Positions 55,833 to 64,000 of a stretch of DNA of 64,000 nt are shown in pieces. Source of the DNA: Oreohelix idahoensis (taxonomy: Eukaryota; Mollusca; Gastropoda; Stylommatophora; Oreohelicidae); NCBI GenBank assembly GCA_024509875.1, contig JAMPIV010006400.1, positions 248,001 to 312,000 of the forward strand. The letters are read 5' to 3'. The notes under the pieces are model-generated. The model ran no database searches and had not been told where the DNA came from. It was given only the letters and a program-made list of their open reading frames with translations. The translations under genes were made by a program, and so were the position numbers. The stretch's first letter is position 1. Each line of letters begins with the position of its first letter.

Positions 55833-56370
55833 CACATACGTTGTAAAATACTTCTTCTCTGCTAACGTTTGCTACAATTAAATATTCCTCATACAACAGA
55901 AGTCATATTTTATTCTCAGACACAAGATTAACTGACCGAAAAAAAAAAGGTTTAGTAATATTATGAAAATATACGCCCCTACATAACGAATATACAAAAA
56001 GAATGTACCTATTTCTTTCTTTTTTTTTTTCACCTACTTGACCAGTGTGTTGAGCAACTCAAATGCGAAAGTTTCACTTGAAATACCCGCTGCGCGCATG
56101 CGCATTTTTTTTTAGTCTTTGTAAGGTATGCTTAAAAACTTGCAGAGATTATCTTACTTTTGTGATAGAAAGCATCCTCGTACCACGTCATGGGGCCGAG
56201 AATAATTTTTTTGAAAAGGATACAATCTTTTATGGACACCCTGTATATATTAACCAATAAAACGGCACTGAATCATCAGTTCTACAAATTAACGGTTTAC
56301 AGTTTTACAAATTAATCGTTAATTTGTAAAACTGAATCAATACCGTTTTATTTGTTAATATATATATATT
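55833..56370. other. AT-rich intronic sequence with a palindrome at 56300-56334
   Basis: CAGTTTTACAAATTAA, TCG, then the exact 16-bp complement. Outer ATAAAACGG and CCGTTTTAT also pair, so this may be a MITE centre. Confidence 0.6.
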
Positions 56371-56374
56371 TATT

Positions 56375-56905
56375 TCCAACCAGTTTTACAGCAGCTCCCT
56401 AATTTATTTACATAACGTACATTAGTAAGTATTCCAAATTCGTTTTCAGCCTCAGGAACATTCAATTGTGTCTCTGGTGGTTCCTTGTTCAGAATTTCTC
56501 TGAAGTGCTCTGCCCATCTTGTTTCCTGTCCCTCTGCTGTCGTGATGAGATTTCCTCGCTTATCTCTTACTAATGTAATATTGTTTGCACCTCGTTTTCC
56601 GCTGATGAATTTAGTTACTTTGTATACTGTGCTTTGTTCATTTCTCAGTGCTGCCTCTTCTGCCTGTCTTGCAAGATCGTCTAGGAAATTCCTTTTGTTG
56701 GCTCGGGTTTGGCGTTTAACTTCCTTGTCCAGCTGACTGTACTGTTCGCTATATGAAACAACAGCAGATGGATTGATTTGCCGTTGCCCTAAAGACGCCA
56801 ATAGGCGTGATGGGAAACAGTGGCAAAGAAAACCTATCTGCTGTTGCCCTAAGACGCCACTAGGCGTAATGGCCACTGACTGCTAAGGACGGAAGAAGAA
56901 GAAGA
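56375..56905. mobile_element. LINE-C insertion with inverted 5' part
   Basis: Minus-strand frame near 56760-56410 reads YSEQYSQLDKEVKRQTRANK, then VYKVTKFISGKRGANNITLV and RWAEHFREILNKEPPE, the region before the RT in LINE-C. The adjacent 56775-56905 carries the LINE-C 3' terminus on the plus strand (GACGCCACTAGGCG, GGCCACTGACTGCTAAGG, GAA tail), with the end duplicated once. This arrangement is what twin priming produces. Confidence 0.75.
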
Positions 56906-57440
56906 AGAGAATAGCCTCTTGTACCATCAAACATGACCAACTATCTTCATAGTCTAGATTTAAGAAACAATACACGTGTCTTGACGTAAAAATTCCACAT
57001 TACATTGTTGTGAAAGTTCAACCCCAGTGTCACACGTTACACACACTCAGTGTTATGAGAATGACGCGCGCGTGCAAACACGCACGGCTTGATGATGTAA
57101 TTATGTTCCCTGTTTGACAAAACAAATAACTTGAAATGGTTTAACTCCGCGTGGTCCAAATACAGTCCCGCGGACCAAATGTGGCCCGCGGACCAAATGT
57201 GGCCCGCGTAAAATTATTGTTGTGGCCCTCGCTCATACAATAAAATATTTCTTTAATTATATAGTATATTTAATACTTTCGAGATTAGACTCAAAACATC
57301 CGGTGCAAAGCAATGTTTTACTGCCAGCAGTCAGCATCCCATTGACACTGATATCGAGACTCTGGTTAAAGAAAATCCACACCCCCACGTATTCAATGAT
57401 AGGGTTTCTTGCGGGTCGCACTAATGACCCGTCATCGAAG
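56906..57440. other. Intronic sequence, mostly unrecognised
   Basis: A tandem GCGGACCAAATGTGGCCC pair at 57171-57208 resembles the ends of some hAT-type repeats; too little to assign. Confidence 0.35.
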
Positions 57441-57447
57441 CATCATT

Positions 57448-57548
57448 TTTTGGTGATGCCTAGATGGCAGGGAGGATAGTGTGATTCGCTTGCATAGCTA
57501 GGCGGGGTTGTCGCACGGAAGGTCCTGGGTTCGAGTCCTGGGTAAGCC
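57448..57548 (+). mobile_element. tRNA-like fragment (decayed SINE head)
   Basis: CATAGCTAGGCGGGG and, 30 bp later, GGTTCGAGTCC (a perfect B-box), ending TGGGTAAGCC. No cloverleaf can be completed, so not called as a tRNA gene. Confidence 0.4.
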
Positions 57549-57637
57549 ACTCACGTCTGTTGTTTTTCTGTTGTCTAGTATTCTACTTCTTTATTTCTTA
57601 CGAGCGCCTGAAAACATACCTTTATGTTTGTCTAATA

Positions 57638-60600
57638 ATAGCCTCTTCAGTCATAACTGACTATGGGAATGCGCCCCTGAGGTGGCAGCCCTCCGCTGCT
57701 TATTTTCCTGGTGCTCCTTTCGACGTTTTCTCCTCACCTCTGCTTCTTGTGTGAGCCTCTCTTCGCCCAATCTGAGGTGGTGCCGTAAATAGCATCGCCA
57801 CTTAGTGCGATCGGCAGCTTCATCCTCCCATGTTGCTGGATCCATGTCCAGTGCCCTCATATCTCTCTTGCACACATCTTTGAACCTCAGCTGTGGTCGC
57901 CCAACTGTTCTCTTGCCATCTGCTAATTGTCCGTAGAAGATATCTTTTGGGATGCGACCATCTTCCATGCGGCGAACATGGCCAAGCCAGCGAAGTCTGC
58001 GCTGTCTAAGCAGCGTATACATACTTTGAAGGCCAGCACGTGACAACACCTCGACATTTGTCACTTTATCTTTCCACGAGATGCCGAGGATGCGGCGTAG
58101 ACACCGCAAATGGAAGGTATTGAGCCTTCTTTCTTGCTTAGCATAGGTCGTCCAGGTCTCGCTGCCATATAGGAGTGTGCTGGTGACGCAGGCATTATAT
58201 ACCGCAGCTTTGGTCTTCATTGTGAGTTTAGAGTTTCCCCAAACACGCGATGTGAGGCGGGCAAAGGTAGCTGCAGCTTTGCCAATGCGGCTGTCGATTT
58301 CTGTATCCAGTGAGAGTTTGTCATTGATGGTAGACCCTAGGTATGTGAAGTGGTGCACCACTGCCAATTCATAGTTATCGATAGTGATAACTGGTGCAGC
58401 ACCCACATCCTGACTCAGCACATTCGTTTTCTTTAGACTTATTGTGAGGTCAAAGTCCTTGCATGCTTTAGTGAAGCGATTCATCAAGCTCTGAAGCTCC
58501 TGTTGGCTTTGAGTGACGACTGCAGCATCATCAGCGAACAACAAGTCTCTTATAGTGACCCTTCTGATTTTTGTTTTTGCCTTCAGCCTTGAAAGATTAA
58601 ACAGACGGCCATCTGACCTAGTGTGAAGGCATATTCCTTCAGTTGCATCTCCGAATGCATGTTTCAAGAGTAAGGCAAAGAAGATTCCGAAGAGGGTCGG
58701 AGCCAGAACACAGCCTTGTTTAACGCCACTTCGTATATCAAAGGGCTGTGACGTGCTTCCAGCATATTGGACTGTTCCCTTCATGTCGTCATGGAATGAC
58801 TTTATCATTTCCAGCATTTTAGAAGGGCAGCCTATTTTCAGGAGGATTTTAAAGAGTCCATCCCTACTAACCAGGTCGAATGCTTTTGTGAGGTCTATAA
58901 AGGCGATATATAATGGTCTTTTCTGCTCTCTTGATTTTTCCTGAAGCTGGCGGAGAGAGAAGATCATGTCTGTTGTTGATCTGCCAGCTCGGAACCCACA
59001 CTGTGCCTCTGGATATATGCGCTCAGCTAACTTGTGTAGTCGCATTAAGATGACTTTGGCAAAAACCTTACCAACAATACTAAGAAGAGAGATGCCTCTG
59101 TAGTTATTGCAATCACTTCTGTCTCCTTTATTTTTATACAGTGTTATAATCTTGGCATCTCGCATGTCTTGAGGAATAGTTGTCTCTTCCCAGCACTGGC
59201 ACAGCATCCTATGCAGGGGATGTAATAGCGTGCTCTTACAGCATTTGATTAAATCAGGAGGAATCCCATCACTGCCTGGTGCTTTGCCAGAGGCCAAGCT
59301 ATCAATGGCCTTACTGAGTTCCTCTAATGTTGGTTCGGCATCCAGCTCCTCCATAGTTGGCAGACTATTGACAGCATCAAGGGCTGCAGGCGTAACGGTA
59401 TTGTCTCTAGCGTAAAGCTCAGAGTAGTGCTCGACCCACCTCTCCATCTGCTTACCCTTATCGGTTAGCTTCTCTCCGCTGATGGTTTTTAGCGGTGCCG
59501 TCTTACTTTTATGGGGGCCAAGTGCTTTCTTTATACCGTCATACATTTGTCTAATGTTGCCTGTTTGCGCTGCGATCTGGATGCTCTCACTGAGATGGAG
59601 CCAATAGTCATTTGCACAGCGTCGAGCAGTTTGTTGAACTTTGCTTCTCGTAGCCCTCAGGATCTGTAGGGTTCTGGCACTCGGTGAACGTTTGTATTCA
59701 TTCATAGCACTGCGCTTAGCTTCAATAACAGGTGCCATCATATCTGATGAAGCGTCAAACCAGTCATTTGACTTTCCTGTTTTCTTACCAAAGGTGGCAA
59801 GTGCAGTACTTTGAATGGTGTTCCGTAGATGCTCCCAGTTCTCTGTAATAGTATCACCATGCTGAGGGCTACTGAGCACTTTCTTGAAGGTCGCAGTGAA
59901 TTGAGCGATCATGAAAGGGTCTGACATCTTGCTGGTATCAATGCGTGGTTTCCCTTCATGTCTGACACGATAGAGTTTTCTTGGTTGTGCTCTGATTTTG
60001 CAGCAAACCAAGGAGTGATCTGTGTCACAGTCTGCACTATGGTACGAGCGCGTGGAGAGCACAGACCTGAGGAGTGGCCTTCTGATGAGAATCAGGTCAA
60101 GTTGGTGCCAGTGCTTGGATCGTGGGTGTCTCCATGACACCTTATGCTGGGGTTTTGTCTGAAAGTAGGTGTTGATCACGCAGAGGTCATGGTGGACGCA
60201 CAACTCTAAGAGCCGTTGTCCATTTTCATTCATCTTGCCAATACCAAACCTGCCCAGACATGAAGGCCATGAAACATTATCGGCACCCACTCTAGTGTTA
60301 AAGTCACCAAGGAGAACAAGCTGTTCTTGCCTAGGTATGCTTTTGATTACTGCTGCTAGATTCTCGTAGAACTCATCTTTAGCTTCTGAGGCAGAGTACA
60401 GAGTAGGAGCATACACACTGACAAGGGTGATGGGACCTGTGCTAGTTTGCAGGCGGAGCGTTAACAGGCGTTCTGATCCATTCTCGCCTGGTTCAACCAT
60501 GTTAGTTAGCTATTTTTTGACTGCAAAACCTACTCCGTGTTCTCTAGCTTTATCAAGATCTTTCCCTTGCCAATAGAATGTGTAGTCCTTCTCGCTCACC

Positions 60601-61401
60601 ATTCCAGAGCCCGCCAGGCGCGTTTCCTGAAGTGCAGCTATATCCATCTGAAGTCGTTTAAGCTCTGGCTCATCATTAATTATGGCTGTCTTCCTTACAT
60701 CAGTTTACATCCTGTAGGTTTTCGGATAGTCCAGTCAACATAGTCCGGACGTTCCAGCATCCCAATCTGAGAGTTTGCTTATTTCTATTTTTTCGATAAT
60801 TGCTTGGTGCAAAATTTTCTGTCCACAGTTCGGGTTTGACCCTAATCCCCATGCACCCAATGGGGAAAGCAGACAGTGGCGGGACAACACCTTATTGACT
60901 GGGGGCTGCCCAGCTTGAAGCGGGCGGTAGCTGTCCAGTGAGATCCTAGAACCTCTCCCACTGTCGGAAGTAGCCCCTGGCGCCATGCCCTACGCCAATT
61001 GGGCAAAATGCTTATAACCAGTAACTGCTACTTCCCGTGTTTTGCCGACACCTATAGGGTGAAGCTGGAGTGTCCTCTCCAGGGCGCGAGCTTGGGCACA
61101 GTTATATGGAGATCAAGCTGTTGCCCATGCAGCTTGTTCCCCCTCTCCACACAGCCGGTAGATCCAAAGGAACGGCAGTAGCCGATACAGTTTGGTACCA
61201 GCCATGTCGCAGGAGTTGCCAGAATAATGTCGAATCGACATTAGACTGCCTTAGGGACTCCGACTCCGGATTTATCCTCAGGGTTTACTCCCGAAGAAAA
61301 TTCCACAAATGGATATTCCCGCAAGGCAGCGGTGGTTTGAATTCAGAGCTCCTTCTCTTAGATAAGCTACCAACCAAGGATCACGAGCCCTATCTGCCCG
61401 A
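57638..61401 (-). mobile_element. LINE-J, full-length non-LTR retrotransposon, recently inactivated
   Basis: Flanked by an 11-bp duplication TTTGTCTAATA (57627-57637 and 61402-61412), 3764 bp. A leader region (61401-60990) precedes an endonuclease-RT frame. Near 60760-60690 the start of the endonuclease CWNVRTMLTGLSENLQDVN is followed by a frame change, and a TAG at 60510-60512 lies in VGFAVKK*LTNMVEPG; after that 949 codons are open. So the copy has one or two disabling lesions and otherwise looks intact. No RNase H. Confidence 0.93.
57651..60500 (-). pseudogene. LINE-J endonuclease-reverse transcriptase, 949 codons open after a premature stop
   Basis: Contains the end of the endonuclease (VLLGDFNTRVGADNVSWPSC, DTDHSLVCCKI) and a full RT: KAPGSDGIPPDLIKCC, DAKIITLYKNKGDRSDCNNY, AQCGFRAGRSTTDMIFSLRQ, FIDLTKAFDLVSRDG, GVKQGCVLAPTLFGIFFALL, LLFADDAAVVTQSQQEL with both Asp intact, FTYLGSTINDK, LLYGSETWTTY, RWLGHVRRMEDGRIPKDIFY, and a Lys/Arg-rich C-terminus. 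The upstream TAG (60510-60512) and a shift near 60690-60710 separate it from the endonuclease start, so the enzyme is truncated. Unlike LINE-A at 52.7 kb, no A-to-G excess is apparent. Confidence 0.92.
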
Positions 61402-61412
61402 TTTGTCTAATA

Positions 61413-61735
61413 GGAAACTCTAAACAGATCGTTATAGCAGATGTAAATATGACCATCATTAACCTGGGGGGGGGGGGAGAAAGAACAACGAAGGGAAATG
61501 TTGAATGCCAACGGGCAAGTGGATGTGCCATCTGGATACAATCGGGAAGGAAATGCCAGGAGATTGATGAGCAGCAGCCTGTCGAAATTTACCATACTGA
61601 TATATCAGGCAGCAGATAGCATTACAAGGCAGTCCTTGTTCTGCAATCCCCAGGTACAAGAGGTAATGGGATAGGCAAAGAAAGATTAGGAGGCTGATGA
61701 TGAGAAGCAGCCTGTCGAAATTTACCACAAACATA
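61413..61735. mobile_element. LINE-F-like debris
   Basis: GAGATTGATGAGCAGCAGCC, TCGAAATTTACCATACTGAT and TTACAAGGCAGTCCTTGTTC, partly repeated near 61690-61730 and 62070-62150. Confidence 0.55.
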
Positions 61736-61737
61736 TC

Positions 61738-61995
61738 TTCTTCTTCTTCTTCTTCTTCTTCGTTGACCCTCAGATGTCAACTTGAATAAGTTCAAAGAAA
61801 GCAGTGGTCAGCCTGAGGCTGTTGATATCTCCGTAGATTTTCTCCAGGAATGGTACTGGTGATGGCCATATGCGTTTTCTCTGTTCCTCATATGGTGGGC
61901 ACCTTTGAAGCAGATGTTCGGCAGTCATTTTATCTGTGCCACAGTCACACTCATCAGTAGTTCCTATCCACAAAAGATATGACACAGTTGATAGC
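61738..61995 (-). mobile_element. LINE-B 3' end copy
   Basis: The minus strand encodes LLWIGTTDECDCGTDKMTAE, HLLQRCPPYEEQRKRIWPSP and DINSLRLTTAFFELIQVDI, the zinc-knuckle-like C-terminus of LINE-B, followed by a (GAA)n tail. Confidence 0.85.
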
Positions 61996-62640
61996 ATTTA
62001 CAAGGCAGTTCTTGTTAATGAATCCCCAGGTAGGACAGGTAAAGAAATAGGCAAAGAAACATTAGGAGATTGATGAGAAGCAGCCTGTCGAAATTCACTA
62101 TAAATATCTGAGGCACCTAATAGCTGTACAAGGCAGTTCTTGTTCATGAATCCTCAGGTAAATGAGGTAAAGGGAATTTTTTTTTTTAAATGGTGAACTC
62201 TGTTAAATGAAGTACAGCGATGACACATTCTGAGTCCTGAGAAGGACTAACAGTATCCATCTATTAGCATGGTGCAACCATGAAAAGTACTTGTACCTCC
62301 GCATCAATCACACCGGCTGCAAAATGAACTGCTATCAAGTGAGGGTACAGAATATAACAGTGCAAAATCATCAATGAATATGTTATGATGAGTACCTTTA
62401 CCATAACCTTTTTTATGAATAAATTACATACGAAAAAAAAATGATTACGAGAATGAATGCTGCATATTGTTGAACAGTCAACAAGCACCATCACAACTTT
62501 CCTTCACAGATAGCAATTCCAGTGACAGGAAAGTAAAGACAGACATCACCAAAATAAAGACAGACAACACCAAAGTAATGACAGACAACACCTATCGCTT
62601 CACCCCCAAACAAGTCTTTAAACCGTCCAGAGATAACAAT
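61996..62640. other. Intronic sequence beside the Q-rich exon
   Basis: LINE-F-like traces to about 62170, then unrecognised sequence with a short direct repeat (AAGACAGACAACACCAAAGT type, near 62535-62590). Confidence 0.4.
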
Positions 62641-62646
62641 ACTTAC

Positions 62647-63051
62647 ATGAGATAAAGCATGACATGGAGATACTGATGGCGCTGGGGAGAGTTGACAGGG
62701 GGAGTTCTGTACCATATTCTGCATCTGCTGAAGCTGTGACTGCTGAAGCTGTGACTGCTGAAGCTGGGACTGCTGAAGCTGAGACTGCTGAAGCTGGGAC
62801 TGCTGAAGCTGCAGAAGCTGAGACTGAAGCTGGGACTGCTGAAGCTGGGACTGCTGAAGCTGTGACTGCTGAAGCTGAGACTGCTGAAGCTGCTGAAGCT
62901 GAGACTGCTGAAGCTGGGATTGCTGAAGCTGAGACTGCTGAAGGACAGGTGGCCTCCCTACAGGAGACACAGAAGGCCCCGGTGGCTGCTGGGATGAGGG
63001 CATATACATCTGGGGCTGTGAGGCAGAGTGACCATACATATGGTTTAGCAT
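62647..63051 (-). CDS. ARID1: ARID1-like gene, Q-rich coding exon (first exon in the window)
   Basis: A 405-bp phase-0/phase-0 exon. It follows a pyrimidine-rich acceptor ending TTCTTGCAG and ends at a strong GTAAGT donor (62646-62641). It encodes 135 residues beginning MLNHMYGHSASQPQMYMPSS, then GRPP and about 16 units of a QQSQL-type pentapeptide, then MQNMVQNSPCQLSPAPSVSP. The Q-rich tract resembles the polar low-complexity N-terminal region of ARID1/Osa proteins, the DNA-binding subunits of SWI/SNF (BAF) chromatin remodellers in the nucleus. The initial ATG sits exactly at the acceptor, so this is probably an internal exon, with the true start to the right of the window. The phase-0 end joins exactly to the exon at 23229. 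The reverse frame is an alanine/glutamate-rich shadow. Identity rests on the assembled five-exon product. Confidence 0.75.
62702..62945 (-). repeat. Coding 15-bp minisatellite (QQSQL repeat)
   Basis: Tandem 15-bp units, coding-strand consensus CTTCAGCAGTCTCAG, lie inside the ARID1-like exon. All indels are multiples of three, and some units are shortened to LQQ or LQSQ. The array stays in frame throughout, so it is translated as a polar glutamine/serine tract, likely length-polymorphic between individuals. Confidence 0.9.
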
Positions 63052-63244
63052 CTGCAAGAAAAAGGAGAACAATGTCCTAAAATTGCATGCTTAAAAAAAA
63101 CAAAGGCATCAACGGCTCACTCGGGCAAAAGAAATACAATACAGTATATGATCGGTAAAACACAGAAATGTGTTAGAAAGAAAAATAATAAAGGACAGGT
63201 TGGGTAAAGAAAAAAGTAATAAAAAAAAATTGAGGATCGCTAAA
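63052..63244. other. Intron upstream of the Q-rich exon
   Basis: Provides the acceptor and pyrimidine tract (on the minus strand) of the exon; otherwise A-rich. Confidence 0.5.
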
Positions 63245-63246
63245 CA

Positions 63247-63490
63247 AACTCCTAGCTCGGTGGTCCATGGTTCGATCCCCAGCTGAGGTGGGATTTTTTA
63301 GACCACAAACGGCTACTGGGTCGACCCAGCCTCAAGAATTGGGTACCAGAGCAACTTCTGGGAAGGTTAAGGTGGCCAGCGTGATGCTGACCACATCACC
63401 CTTAGTGTGCTGATGGTCAAGAAAATATGGGCCTAACACCATATTCCCAATATGCCTCAACGGGTGTGAAATGGGATTCTTTACCTTACC
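63247..63490 (+). mobile_element. SINE-1 copy, 5'-truncated
   Basis: GCTCGGTGGTCCATGGTTCG (B-box GGTTCGATCCCCA intact) to ATATGCCTCAACGGGTGT and a TTACC tail; about 85 percent similar by eye to 3760-4012. Confidence 0.8.
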
Positions 63491-63599
63491 TTTTTAAACA
63501 AACTGACAACCTAAAAACTGGAAGCCAAAAACAAACGACTAAAGACAATTCAGCCCGGTGCAGTTCCTGGGGGTTCTCTTCCTTTGAAAGAAAGAACAT

Positions 63600-64000
63600 A
63601 ACTGTTGCACCCTCAGGTATGTCGTACAAGATATGAATACAACAAAGTGCTTCAGAAAACCACTGCTACAAGGGCATGTGACTGCTTGATGCAGGCTTCC
63701 TGCAAGTGGACCAGCTACAGGGGTGGTGGCTCCACGCCTCTTCAGGAGTGCAAAAAGGAACATGATTATGATGAAAATTCAGCAAATTCAGGTTGCATAA
63801 AGGGGCTGGCAATCTCATCATATACAACAAAATTGCCAAAGATTTTAAAGCAAAACAAGGAGCATTTACACTCACACTCCCTGTTAAAAAAAACGCTAAC
63901 TGTTGTGCTGGCTACTTGCTCTATAAGGAGTGTAGAAATATGTCTTTCTTCAGCACTCCAAGCCCTTCAGACTGCAAAGAAATTCTTTGTCAATACCTCT
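63600..64000 (+). mobile_element. SINE-5 copy and a second fragment
   Basis: CAGGTATGTCGTACAAGATA, CCACTGCTACAAGGGCATGT, TGCAGGCTTCCTGCAAGTGG, then from about 63798 a second piece GGGGCTGGCAATCTCATCAT and TGCTGGCTACTTGCTCTATA. Confidence 0.6.

Noticed and set aside
57490..57545. tRNA gene
   Set aside because: Good B-box but no acceptor stem pairing; more likely a SINE remnant.
62664..63080. Plus-strand Ala/Glu-repeat frame of 138 codons
   Set aside because: It is the reverse frame of the Q-rich ARID1-like exon; 15-bp repeats keep all frames open.

Overview
This is a eukaryotic (animal) genomic window. Its only recognisable host gene is part of one large minus-strand gene encoding an ARID1/BAF250/Osa-type SWI/SNF subunit. 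Five coding exons lie in consecutive order with compatible splice phases: 63051-62647, 23229-23106, 17653-17561, 13624-13505 and 642-1 (the last runs off the window). They give a Q/P/G/S-rich product with the PSPVGS and RPPSGQ segments typical of the N-terminal half of ARID1 proteins; the ARID and C-terminal domains would lie beyond position 1. The intron between the first two exons is about 39.4 kb. The number of non-LTR retrotransposon families, the tRNA-derived SINEs and the minisatellites suggest an invertebrate, perhaps a lophotrochozoan, but the sequence does not settle the phylum.

Almost everything else is intronic repeat. From left to right: a degenerate 1-kb minisatellite (0.7-1.7 kb); a nested LINE-A/SINE cluster (1.9-4.1 kb); a decayed RNase-H-bearing LINE-B (4.5-7.2 kb); a poorly explained stretch (7.2-10.55 kb); a complete Tc1/mariner-type transposon inserted inside a 21-bp minisatellite (10.6-13.3 kb); LINE 3' fragments and SINEs (13.8-25.7 kb); a repeat-poor, CpG-containing segment (26.2-29.2 kb); a 2.5-kb array of 40-bp repeats (29.2-31.7 kb); more minisatellites, SINEs, small TIR elements and (TA)n tracts (32-38.7 kb); a very abnormal G-depleted block (39.1-45.18 kb) followed by a structureless block (45.18-46.7 kb); a palindrome (48.3 kb); nested SINEs (50.3-52.7 kb); a full-length LINE-A copy (52.7-55.8 kb); and a full-length, recently broken LINE-J (57.6-61.4 kb).

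The most exciting observation is the LINE-A copy at 52,710-55,817. It is full length, has a perfect 15-bp target-site duplication and an uninterrupted 1025-codon frame, but against other LINE-A copies in this window it carries dense, strand-specific A-to-G changes in clusters, including loss of a catalytic Asp (FADD to FADG). Because the flanking duplication is unmutated, the changes probably preceded integration, as expected if an ADAR-hyperedited LINE RNA had been reverse transcribed. Other notable items are the autonomous-looking mariner-type element (DD83E spacing, perfect 24-bp TIRs, TA duplication), a (GAA)n-tailed SINE family with three datable insertions, and the G-depleted block, which is either extraordinary biology or a base-calling/assembly artefact.

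Family letters (LINE-A, SINE-4 and so on) are labels for this window only.
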